From positions 3,906,001 to 3,970,000 of the forward strand of contig OY979725.1 in NCBI GenBank assembly GCA_963855995.1: 64,000 nucleotides of DNA, in the 5' to 3' direction. How positions within the stretch are numbered: the stretch's first letter is position 1; each line of letters begins with the position of its first letter. Of the stretch, positions 11,770-22,780 are shown in pieces. A program made the translations under genes and the position numbers. The notes below the pieces were generated by a model. That model searched no databases. It was not told where the DNA came from and saw only the letters and a program-made list of their open reading frames with translations. The stretch is from Muricea muricata (taxonomy: Eukaryota > Cnidaria > Anthozoa > Malacalcyonacea > Plexauridae).

Positions 11770-11955
11770 TAAAGCCCGTTTTCCACGAGTTGAGTTTGTT
11801 CGCGCGACGCGAAACCAAGAATTCGGGAAGGTGATGGGTTTAAATTGGTTAGCAAAAAAATTTCGCCACGAACAAATATGAGGTTTACCGTTGTTTACAC
11901 TTGTTTTTTAATTCTGTTTGTGCGAACAAATTCGCTAAGTGGAACACGGGCTTAA
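11770..11955. mobile_element. MITE with AAGCCCGT termini
   Basis: ACTAAAGCCCGTTTTCCAC on the left is mirrored by GTGGAACACGGGCTTAA on the right. The interior shows partial mirror symmetry around TTTGTTCGCGCGACGCG. About 186 bp, non-coding. Confidence 0.7.
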
Positions 11956-12115
11956 CAGTCTTTGTGTGTGGTTGGTTATATAACTACGAAAGGCAATAAA
12001 CTATAGAAATTGGTTTTCTAAATACCAAGTAACAAACAATACTGACTTTTGTTTCAAAAGTCCAATCAGAAAGCCTGATCATTTAAGGTTAGTAAATACC
12101 AACCTTACTGCTAAT
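11956..12115. repeat. Dispersed repeat, copy A (pair with 24662-24808)
   Basis: Shares, in order, GTGTGGTTGGTTATA, AATTGGTTTTCTAAA, GTTTCAAAAGTC and GCCTGATCATTT with 24662-24808, over about 150 bp. No terminal structure could be fixed. Confidence 0.7.
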
Positions 12116-12199
12116 GGAAATTTTGTATTTAAACGTTTCTAATGAACATGTATATTTATCGGCAAACCAAATGTATCATCATTTTGGCGACCACAAACT

Positions 12200-12545
12200 T
12201 CGCAGGATATTTCACGGTTTGTTGACAACTTGTAACAAGCTTGACGAAAATATCAGACTTGTTACAAGGTTGTTCTAACAACTCTGATACAATCCTGTTG
12301 TAGCAAGTTTGTTACAAGATTGACAACACAAGGTTGTAACAATAGTGGTATATCATGCTGTATCAGTCTTGTTGGAACAATCTTGTAACAGGTCTGATAG
12401 TCCCATCAAGCTTGTTACAATTTGTCGACAGCTTGTTCCAAACTTGTTGCAACAAATTCGGAACAAGCAGTGCGAATACATCTTGTCAACAACTTGTGAA
12501 CAGACAACAAGTTGTTGTAACAACAACTTGTTTGCAGGTCTGTAG
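12200..12545. repeat. ACAAGTTGTTACAAG-rich repeat, copy 1
   Basis: Dense alternation of CTTGTTACAAG, AACTTGTTGCAACAA and similar short palindromes. Other members lie at 34190-34440 and 44370-44590. The overlapping ORFs on both strands (up to about 106 codons) are by-products of this sequence. It probably lies in or next to the 3' UTR of the minus-strand gene ending at 12892. Confidence 0.75.
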
Positions 12546-12891
12546 CAACTTGCGCGTTTTTGCGTGTGTACAGTGTAGAAACAAGACACAAACTTTCCAG
12601 GAATACATTTTTACAAAAATACAGTCCATATTTCAGAAAAATATCGTACTTCACAATTCATTTATATCAGTGTAAAAATAAATTTTTGTTCCGTATTCAA
12701 AAGTATCGGGAAAAAAGTCAATGTACGAAATAAAATGAGGCGTATTTGACAAATTGAAAAGAAAATATACAAGTATAATAATGTGTAATAGGCTAACGGT
12801 TTTAGCAACGTTCGTGTTGTAAAGTTTATAAAGTTTACAGAAAGTATAGTTTTCTTTTTACATTGGTTTACATTATATGTACTAGGTGATG

Positions 12892-15800
12892 TTATTTTTC
12901 TGAAATTTCAGGAATAGTGAAGGGCACATCGGAAAAAATAGCGCTTCCGGTATTTTCATGGAAAATTTTGTCGATAGTGGACAAATATTGCTTTGGATCT
13001 GAAAGACATCCAGTAGATTGACTCGTCTCCTCGGCTTTGAACGCCTTCGGTTTTTTCTTTCGGTTAACTCGAAAGCTTCGAAACACTTTGAGTTTCTTGT
13101 TGTTCGCCACGGGGCCTTGTTTTTGGACGTCCACATCGTCTGAGCTAATTCGTTCGCGGAAAGATAATTTTCTACGAATTGTCGCTGAGAACGAGCGAGT
13201 TCTGTTGTTTTGTTCCGTCGCCTGTACGTGAGACGGCAGGTGTAGTGTCTCGAGGCTTGGAACTTTGCGAAACATTCTGTCAGTGTTATTTTGTTCACTT
13301 GCGGACGGTAGGACCATACTTTTAGGGCGACACGTTTTCTCAACAATGTTACTATTGTTTAGTAAGCTTTCCTGAATTCGAAGAGCTTGATGATGATGCT
13401 TTTGGAATGTTACAACTGTGGAGCTCGGCAAGTCTTCATTGTTATTACAAGTTTGGCTAATCTCGTCTGTCTGTCTGTCTTTATATTCCTTATATTCTAA
13501 AGAATTCCGTTTATCTTGTAAACAAAGGCCTTCTAGTCCTGTTGTTTCCGATGTTTTGGCACTCTTATTATCTGATTCTAATAGAATTGTATGCATTTGG
13601 ACTGCACACGTAACTGGACTCGAAGCTTTGTCGTGTAGGTTGTCTGTTGCTGTACCATATTGGTTTTCATTATTTGTGCTGTGCAAGGTATTATCCATAG
13701 ACGTACCCGTACGGTTTTCTGAACTTGTCCCGTGTAAAGTTTTGCCAGCAAGAGTAGGTGGGTCAGGCTGGTTTTCTTGGATGCTGCTATGTGAAGTTGT
13801 GCCCTGCAATGTCTTATCAGAATGACTTTCTGTTGTTGCATGATGCGAGAGCATACTGACTGATGGGTCAGATTTGTTTTCTTCGGTTCCGTGATCTAAT
13901 ATTTTACCCATGCTACTAGTATCGTCTGAGCACAAGGAAGCTGGTGATATGTATTTGACCCCGGAGTCAACTTTGCTTACGTCCAAACCTTGTAGCGAGG
14001 CTGTTCTTGCATGAATGCTCTCGTCATCCGTAGAGGTGGATTTATCTTGAGTCCTGCCTGCATTGTCATCTACCGCTGCAGTGGTGCTAGCTTGAAAACA
14101 ATCTGAGATCCTGTTCTTTTTACCACAATTATCGACACGTTTCCGTGCCAGGGTGCTCATACCATTCTTCGCCAGTTGAATTAATTCATCGAAAGAATCG
14201 CCTGATTTTGGAAAGTCCGACTCATTCGAAGCAGACACCTCCACAACACCTTGATCAAAATCTGTATTAGTTGGTTGGCTTACAGTCGGGGTAGCTTCAA
14301 GCACTTTGCTTTCAACCGAGTGGCCAGGAACTTTATCTGTGCTCCTATCTGCTACAAGCGCGTTCATCTTCTGCGCATGACAGTAAACAAGCGATGAAAC
14401 GTTCAACTGAGCATGCGTTGTATGTGTTTCAGCGGTGTATATTTCGTGACAAGAGGAGCCGCAGCCGGAATCAACATCACTTTCCTTCGACGATGATTTT
14501 CCCTCGTCTTTTCCTTGTAAGTATTTCTCCTCGCTAGTTTTCCTATCCGGTGCGATCGTATCTCGCTCCGCAAACGTCGCGCTGTTTTCTCTACCACCAC
14601 TTTCAGTATTCCCTCTCACTCGAGTTGTGTAGGTTTGAGAAGTGTCCACCTCGTCGCCCAGTTGGTGCAAGTCGTGATCACCGCATTCTTGTATGATGTC
14701 ATGAGTCACTTTGTGAACCTCGCAAATGTGAGTCTTGAATTGACTACTGGTCTGGGTGATGCCGTCTTGATGAAATGTCTGTTGTTTTGTGTTAGCTTTG
14801 GGAATAAAGGAAAAAAACACTCGTTAGCTTTTAAAAAAATTTTTTGGGGCGATTTTTTCAAGTACATCACAGATGCTTCATCGGAATTGAAATTTTTTGA
14901 TACTGACAAGTTGAAGGTGAACACCCCAAAATTCCCTAAACATATTCTTGATAAACATACTAAAGACCTGTGTCGTATAGTCAGTGAATTCAAATAAGAA
15001 TATTCGTGAAAACCGACGCGGATGTCAAAGGTATGTAATATGATTGTCGGTACTACAGTGAAAACCAGCTACCTGCAGCAGTACTATCAGGATTTTAAGA
15101 TTCAAGAATTTGCTGATTTCACGAAAGACCTTCCCTCGAAGCGTCTAGTTCTGCTCTTCGATGCGAAAAATCCTATGTTTTCGACAAGGTTTAGATTTGA
15201 CTTCAACTACGGCTACCTTTCCCTCACTCACAAAGAACTTGATTGGCTAAACGGGAGGATGTAACAAATCTGATTGGCTAAAAGATAGGTTGAGGCCGCA
15301 GTGGTCGAAGTCAAATCTCGCTAATTACATTCACATAGTCATAGTCCTTGACTTACTTCGGGGAAATACATCTTCCGTTGGTATCGTAAACACAACACTT
15401 CTTGTCGACTCCTCATTTGCTGACTTTCGTTTTGAATTTCTTAAACCTTTCCACAATTTAAAAAATCTCGATAATGTTGGCCCTCTTTCTTTGTCTTCAT
15501 GATCGTCTCTGAGCGTTTGTTGTGAAGTGAAACCAACGTCAACCCTTGAACTGCTTTTCCCCGCGACACTCCTGTTTGCCAGGCGCTCTGAGAACGTCTC
15601 CTCGATATGTTGAGAACGTCTTGACTTTTCCTCGCGTCGTTTTCTGAAATGAAATGAAATAGAATATAAATCCGAATGATACAAACAACTTGAAAACTAA
15701 AAATAGTTCGCTATCTTCCTAAAGAAGAGCCTACGATCAAAACGTCGGAGCATGGTCGATGTGTGGTTTAATTGTTCATTCCATGTGCCGACCGATAGTG

Positions 15801-16111
15801 GAAGATTTTGTCGTTTTGTGTGACTTTGGTTTCGGCGACGTTAGTTCGAGGTATAAATTAAAAGTACGTTGAACATTTTCATGTACTAAATGCGAGCTAA
15901 ATGTGTCGAGTTTGTGAGAGCATGGCAGCTTAACTAACAAGTAATGCCAGCTACAGTCATTTACGCAGCTACTACTGCAGTTAATTTACCTCACATAATA
16001 CCAGCCAAGAAATACTACCCCAATGACGAACAGAAGCGACAGAGCTGTCAGACCAGTGAAGAGAAACTTAAAGGTAACATTAGACTTATCATGTGATTTA
16101 AAGCTTTTCAT
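12892..16111 (-). CDS. Single-pass membrane protein with long Ser/Thr-rich tail, family unknown
   Basis: Three coding exons on the minus strand: 16111-15990, 15643-15357 and 14795-12892. Donors AG|GTAAAT and CGAA|GTAAGT join acceptors TTTCATTTCAG and TTATTCCCAAAG in matching phases (2 and 1), giving about 770 residues. The start is the first in-frame ATG after an upstream TGA; an unseen 5' exon is possible. Residues 1-19 are polar. A hydrophobic span of about 22 residues (FLFTGLTALSLLFVIGVVFL) ends in WYYV and a basic RKRREEKSRR cluster, so the long remainder is predicted to be cytoplasmic. The tail is rich in S, T, N, D and E. It has an imperfect tandem repeat (TLQGT / TLHGTSSEN / TLHSTNNEN), basic patches (FRKVPS, FSATIRRKLSFRERIS, FRVNRKKKPKAFK), and ends SDVPFTIPEISEK. 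I recognise no enzymatic or adhesion domain. There is no signal peptide and little ectodomain, so a membrane-anchored scaffold or signalling adaptor is possible, but this is speculation. Confidence 0.75.
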
Positions 16112-16170
16112 CTGTTTTTTGTTGCGCCCGTCCCGTGTCACTTCATGATGGATGGCGTCAGCAGTAGTGA

Positions 16171-16178
16171 TGACGTCA
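16171..16178 (-). promoter_or_regulatory. CRE-like palindrome upstream of the orphan membrane-protein gene
   Basis: TGACGTCA, the full palindromic site for CREB/ATF bZIP factors, lies 60 bp upstream of the proposed start codon of the minus-strand gene. This is a motif match only. It could fall in the promoter or 5' UTR. Confidence 0.35.
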
Positions 16179-16686
16179 CTTAATTTAACACCGTGCACGC
16201 ATGCTCAGCTTAAGAATTCACTTCGTAAAGGTAGCTTTCGAAAGCGTTCGAGCAATCCAGTATTAAATGGCATTATAACTGTTTCTTTTGTACAGGTGAG
16301 TTTCGTGAAGATGAAAGCCACCTATTTGCATTGCTGGTAAGGCAGCAATTTTAAACGGGGCAAAAGTTGCATTACAATTCTCACGTATGTCGATGTTCTT
16401 CAAAATGTGGTTGCTCAAAAGTGGCGACCGGAATGGATAGTGATTCTTTTTAACTGCCACAGAATGCCAGAAAGGCATAAAAAGCAGTGACACCAGGAAT
16501 ATTGAACTTGAAAAGGATAAGAAGTGACTTCAACACGAGATTACTCAACTTTGCTATGTCCGGTGGTAGACGCCATTCACTCGAAAATCGACCCCAGCAT
16601 AAACTGATGTTAGGTTATCCCAACTTGGAATAGTTGAACCGCTACCGACACAGGAATTGCGTGTTATGACTTTTGTCAGCTTTGAC

Positions 16687-17139
16687 GGGGGGGGGGGGGG
16701 TGAATAGGGGTACTCAAATCCGCTGATCCGTAAACATTTTTTGCAAAAATCCGAATCAAGGGGAGCCAGAAGGGCAGCTGAACGCTGTTGCGTACTTCAT
16801 GTTATCGGGGTATAATGTTAAAAGCCATAAGTATCCCAGAGAATATCTTAGGGCCATATAGGGCATATAGCGAAATACAATGAAGACAGCGAAAACGGCG
16901 TCGATTTTTTTATTACTTTCATAGGCCTCACAGCCCAAAAGCAAAATGAATCTATCCAGAGTCCGAAGCAAGCAACAAAAAAATCCTCAATCCGAACAAA
17001 AATATTGGATAAATACGCAATCCGACGCATTTTCTGGATCCGCTAATCCGTAAAAAATTTCAGCCATGTCCGATTCCGAATCGCTTTTTTTCAGAAAATC
17101 CGATGCTCCGAAACCCTATTCACACCCCCCCCCCCCCCC
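16687..17139. mobile_element. MITE ending in G/C homopolymers
   Basis: The left end is a G run followed by TGAATAGGG; the right end is CCCTATTCACA followed by a C run. ATCCGCTGATCCGTAAA and CGCTAATCCGTAAAAAAT, with TCAGAAAATCCGATGCTCCG, continue degenerate inverted or internal repeats (ATCCG...). About 450 bp, no gene. Confidence 0.7.
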
Positions 17140-19412
17140 TTGACAACAAACAAACCATATTAGTCACGAAATATACACTGCAATATGAAATAAATGTGAC
17201 TCAAATAAAAACTAAACCCTCTCCCTGAGGAAATGAAAATCCACTTCTTACATGCGACTGTAAATGACTGGCTACAAAAGTAATTACTAGAAAGCTTGCA
17301 AAACTGTACAGATTGATCAAGCGACGATGACGATTTTTCTAATGAGTCAGAGAGCTCAAGATCGGTACAGGAATACTGTACAGTAGTCAAAATTAAAATG
17401 CAACTGAACGGTTCATATCTGGAGAAGTGTGTAAGAAATATACTGAGAAGTAGAAGAAGTGTGCTATAAGTATATCGTTTAAAAAACCGACTAAGAGTTT
17501 TTGGATATAGCTTTCGTTTTAATTTATCGACAAGATTCATGTTTCTCATGGCCCACAAACAAACTTGAAATTTCACGTGCTGTGACGATACAAGGATTTA
17601 ATGTGGGGAGATGAAGTCAGTATATGTTAGATATTATAGTCGTCAGGGTTTTCCCTGACTTGTATCTGCATCTGATATGCATTTCCTAGAAATATGGTGA
17701 CGGTATGCGGAATGGGTTAGCCACTACATGACATATGAAGTTGAAATAAAGTTTGTTTGCAGTATCACCGACTCACATCACTTTTCAATGTTACTAAGAA
17801 AATTATTATTAATTGATCTCATTGCCTTGCACGTGCACTGCATAGTGTTTCATGTGACAAACATAACGTTCACGGCCCATGATCGAGTGCTTTCCTTGGG
17901 CCACTGTTGTCACTCGTATACAGACTGTATCTACTGCGATATACTGCGTTTCTGTCTATTATTTGCCGTGAAACCAATATCTATGTGTTATGATATAAAC
18001 ATTGGTAATAAAGCCTGCACATACAACAGCTTTTGTAAGACCATGGGCCGGCCCACACAGAGAATACTTATAAACAAGTCAGGTTGGTTATGGTAAAAAT
18101 TAATCATTATGAGAGGCTGTGTTGGTCGAAAGAAACGTTCCATATCAATTTCAAGAGCACACATAACAGCTAAAGAATGCGGAGAATTTTTTTTTGACAA
18201 ATTCGTACATGTATTTGAATATTAACCTCTTTTAAAAAGATTCGTAAGTTTATAGATCCTACCTCGCTCTGTTAGCCCAGAATGTGGACCACGCTTTAAA
18301 CATCGTTTGATCAAATCCACTTAACGTCGACAAGAATTAGGGCTAAGTGCGTTGTCCGTTATGTGACGCAACACAACGGAACACTTAAAAAGTCCAACAG
18401 CAGTTGTCGTCTGTGTGTTTGTTTTGATGTCCAAAATATTTTACACAAGGAAGCAAACGTTATATTCTTCGAGTAAGGAAACGACTTCCTGTCATTGCTG
18501 CAGTTTTTAAAGCGAAAAATCTTGGAGTGCTTTCACGATATTCCGGCTTGTTAATTTAGGTTTGAAGTACGGTCATTCATTACACGAAGAAGGCTTTCAC
18601 TTTGTCCTCGAATATTATTCATTTCAATCAAGTGGTCTCAACGATAATAGCGCAGTATGAAACGGTATTATTATTTAAATGAGTTCGGTTTTGAGTGATT
18701 TTTGCATGCATTATCAAGCAGCAATCTTCATTAAAGCAGTTAATCCATATGTACGCTCAAAGACCTGTTATGAATAAGCTTGTAATCGCTTTTTTGAGTC
18801 TGTATGCTTTACCAATGCACTGCATATGTAAAGAATATTAGCAACAGCGAAATCATACTGCAATGCCTGCGATTTTCAAGGATGTTTTAGTGGTTGGTAC
18901 AACCATATATACAGTATTCATTATATTGAATGTGACCTAGCCTGGGCTACTGTGGTAAAACGCCACCGATTGCATGCTAATATTTGTTCAGTGCCGCAGA
19001 GTTGTAAATTGCTTTTCGAAATACCCTTTTTAGGTGCTTATTTTTGTGCTAAAACTCAAAGCTAATACTTAAAGCGAAAGAATCGCTCGACATTTGTACT
19101 ATGACTTATATCAGTCCCTGGAATTCCATCCTTCTCTTGGAAATCTTGCTATTTTTCATAGTATGTTGAAATGTGTGTGGTTTCCACCTATCTGGCTATC
19201 TACAAAGGGGAGCCCACGTTCTTTAAGATCCGCCGCGGTATCTCTCGGACCTGTATGAGGACTTTGTTAGCATCTTTCTCTGGGACGAAAAGTATTCAGG
19301 CTTATATGGAAACTTGAAATAAATTCCGTCTTAACAAGGACTTGAAATAACCTGCAAGCGCGGCCTGCCTCAGTTGTATATGTATGACCCAGATACACCA
19401 ATATGTGACATT
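17140..19412. other. Intergenic, no gene recognised
   Basis: Reading frames of 138 codons (17160-17576, minus) and 122 codons (17728-18096, plus) exist. They lack recognisable domains or splice partners, and I treat them as chance. Otherwise this is plain AT-rich sequence. Confidence 0.5.
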
Positions 19413-19735
19413 TAAGAAATATAAAACATTTTCCGTGTTGATATACAGTTATATCAACACGAGTGGAAATTGGAAAAACGAGAAATTGTGTGGAAACACG
19501 ACGCCCGCAGGGCGGAGTGTTTTCACACAATTTCGAGTTTTTCCAGTTTTCACGAGTGTTGATATAACTGTGTATCAATACAGAAAAAATGTTTTATATT
19601 TCTTTTATAATATAGCACAAAGAACTTTAACAGAAGAGTGGCGGGAAATTTTCCGTGTTGACATAGAGTTATATCAACACGGCTCTTAGCCAATCAGCGT
19701 TCAGAATTTACAAATGCTATATTATAAATACAAAA
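19413..19735. mobile_element. Fold-back element with long hairpin
   Basis: A long hairpin at about 19435-19582 (GTGTTGATATACAGTTATAT ... mirrored GAGTGTTGATATAACTGTG) folds around GACGCCCGCAGGGCGG. A third copy of the arm (GTTGACATAGAGTTATATCA) follows at about 19658. The right side has CCAATCAGCGTTCAGAATTT and GCTATATTATA, an end style typical of cut-and-paste MITEs. Confidence 0.75.
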
Positions 19736-22700
19736 ATAGAACGAGACGCATCAGTAATATGTATTGGTGTATATGGAACACAGCATTTAACCTCTGGTCG
19801 AAGGATTAGGTGAAGGTTGACGGAAGGTTGGGGGGGGGGAGATGACGGAAGGTTGGGGGGTTTATATTCATGTATTCGTGTTGTGCACGACTAATCAACC
19901 CTAATATCTTCAACACTTGAAATCAACCCGGCCTAATGACAAATAATTTCAAAAGAAATTCGTCGGGCAGAACATGAATATATGAATATTCAACCCCACC
20001 ACTGCCAATTAACACTCCGGTCACGGCCTTGAAGTTGAGAAGCAGGCACGTAACGGTATACGCTTTGCAGAGTTGCAAAAAGCGTTCAATCTTCATCCGG
20101 GCAAAATTTTCAAAGTTTCCAATCCTTCTTCAAAATGTTGTAAAGTTGGGCTTACCAAAATGAAAATCAGAATGAATCTTGAAGAATTAATCACTATTTT
20201 TTCAGAAGAAGGCATGATTTCTGGAATAGATCATCATCTATAAAGTGAACTTTTTTGTTTTGTTAGTCTCTAGGATACATTATGTAGTGTGTTAGCGGGA
20301 AAACTTCCACACTGACTGCCCATTTTGCAAACCTTCCTCACGGGTAATACCCACGTACACGCGGCCTTTTAAGAGGGTAAAAATTTATGGTGTGTGGTCT
20401 AGACTGCATCGAAAACATGTAGGATAACCTTGGTTGCGAGGCGAAACAAAAGCTGGCACCAAGCGAGAAAATGTTTTAAAATTTGTAGCCTTACATTGCT
20501 AGAAATGGCTCTTTCAGGGTCCTCTAATCCCTTCTATTTAGGATGACCCACCCCCCCCCCCCCCCCAACCCCTGGTTACTCTTATACCCCGGTCAAACGA
20601 GGATAACAGTTGATTGAGGTTGAGAAATGAGAGTTTACATGAGATTTCAGTCAAGTCTTATGCGTCGGTTAAAACGAGCATAAGAGTTGGTTGGAATTGA
20701 AGTTGAATGCACTCAAGATTATCAAATAGATGTCTCTGCCAGCTGGAGTGACGTGTTTCCGTTTCAGCAAAGGATCATATTACATTTTAATATCTGTTCA
20801 TCAGTTAGTAGAGTTGATTGACGTCCCGCTAACATTTCATCAAGCCGCCTGTCATCTGAGTAAGTATCTCTCCTCAGATAACTGACAAACAAAGTGGATT
20901 ACCTTCGACAATCTAGAAAATTAAAAGGGGGAAGGGTATAATCCTTAAAATTTTCCCCTGCTGAAGGATGAATAGGCAATGTATGGCAATCTGCGACCAC
21001 ATATCCCGTCCCAGGTATCATTCCTCAACAAAAACCTCGAAATGCATAAAAACATACCGCAGAGTAAGCTCGGTGTACATGTGTACAGGTTTCACCAAGT
21101 GAACATATTTGCATTCTTAATAATTACTCTACATTTGTGCTGTGTTCCATTTATGCCTTATGGCTTACTTGACTTGCAAGTTCTTCAATTAAAGATTTCA
21201 TGCCCACAAAGGCTAGCTATTAATGGTTCTGTTTTTGTTGTTATTCGGATATCAGATAACACAGGTGGTCACGTGAAGTCCGCGTGCCCTCTATGATCTT
21301 ATCTCAGACTTCATATTAACTATTTTCAGCGTCATTTTATCTTCCAGACTTATTGACTTTGAATATCCAAGATGTTCATTAGTCCTCTTAAGAAGATTAA
21401 TCTGTTGTACCGTATTTTCTACAAAGACGCATATAAAATGCTACAACTGTGTTAAAGTATTATATATTACTAATATTATTTATTATTAGCACTAATTGTA
21501 AGTCGAAATATATTGAATTCTATTCATATTTTCCTATCTAACGATCAAAGGAATTGCTCTTGCGTGGCAAAATGTTATTATTGACTACGTAAATGCTTCA
21601 ATTTTCAACCTGTTAACCCTGGTGTGTTGAAGCCAAGCTTAGTTGAAAAAATCAAATTTCAAAATTGAAATTTAAATATATATTGTATTTTTAAATGTAT
21701 TTTTAAATTGTGTGTAAACGGTTAAGTAAATGTTATAGTCAAATGAAAAAAAAAATTAAAAGTGAAAATTGTAATATATGAACTGATGTTTCACTCCAAA
21801 GACCCTGGGAACGAGTTTGATACCATATGTTGGGGGGGGGGGGGGATTCAAGCCAATTTGATTTAGTTTTTCTGAGTTTTGAGTTGAAATACTTAACGTC
21901 ATAAATTGGGTCGCTCAAATGAAACCCACTAAAAAGTTGTATTTGATGTAAAAAATATGAGACTTTAGGCGAAAGAAAGACTTTGAATGGAAATTTGCTG
22001 TATTTTGCAAAATTGTAAAGTCTTTTTTTTTGCAAATTTTTTTGTTAAATGTAATTTTTTAATAGCTTTAATTTGATATAGGGTTAAGTATTTCGTCTTA
22101 AAACTCAGAAAAACTAACTTGGCTTCAGCGATTAACTGGACTTTTGTATTGAGCGTTCCAGTTGTATTACAGTTCAATGGCACCCTGTATGATCAGGTGG
22201 TGAGAAAGCTGCAGGCGAGAGAAGAAGCTGTAGTCAGCCGCTTGGCTTTGTTGCATTTTCTTGCACAATTTACTTCGTTGAGACTTGTTCGTTTTCCTCT
22301 CGAGTTTCGTCGGAAATTTATTGTGTAGACCTTCGTATCTATTGGTGTTGTATCAAGGAAAGTGTCTTGGGTAATAACTGATAAAATATAAGTCGAAGTT
22401 TTGTTTCGGTAGCCGTGTTTAAGCTGTCCTGTTGCCACGTGTGTTGGCGGTGTAGGAAGTGAAGCAGCTGCTGCATTTAGTCGTATTTTCTCAAGAAACC
22501 GATCGAAATATTCCAGTCTTGTTGAGGAACATTATCTGAGACTGTTGGTCGTTTTGGAAAGCAAGTTTGAAGTTCGAAACAAGAGGCAACATCATCATTT
22601 TGTATTTGTAAAACAACTGGATTTGTGGATATCACTTTGTCTGCGTTTTGTCTTGGACTTTTGTTGGTGTCTGCTGTCATCATATTTCGTCTGTATTAAA

Positions 22701-22780
22701 TTCTCGCCCGGGTACACAAATTTCCCTTCTATAAGAAGTACTGGTGGGATAAACATTTTTAAAGTATTGTACGGAGCCGC
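19736..22780. other. Intergenic and LARP4 upstream region
   Basis: Contains G-rich GGAAGGTTGGGGGG repeats (about 19820-19860), a C run near 20551, the MITE at 21850-22126, and the presumed promoter/5' UTR of LARP4 just before 22781. I could not place a TATA box or start site, and no coding exon is evident. Confidence 0.5.
21850..22126. mobile_element. MITE with ~48-bp imperfect inverted ends
   Basis: AAGCCAATTTGATTTAGTTT...CTGAGTTTTGAG...AAATACTTAAC on the left is mirrored by GTTAAGTATTTCGTCTTAAA...CTCAGAAAAACTAACTTGGC on the right. The ends can be aligned over nearly 50 bp. Non-coding. Confidence 0.75.

Noticed and set aside
12882-13346. 154-codon minus-strand frame
   Set aside because: Overlaps the 14795-12892 exon in another frame; that exon has the correct splice phases and stop.
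17160-17576. 138-codon minus-strand frame with a hydrophobic stretch
   Set aside because: No recognisable motif, no splice partner, residue composition as expected from AT-rich DNA. Kept only as a possibility.
17728-18096. 122-codon plus-strand, Cys/His-rich frame
   Set aside because: Cys and His spacing fits no zinc-finger or secreted pattern; no transcript-like context.
20979-21296. 105-codon plus-strand frame
   Set aside because: No domain, no splice signals in phase, lies in repeat-bearing intergenic DNA.
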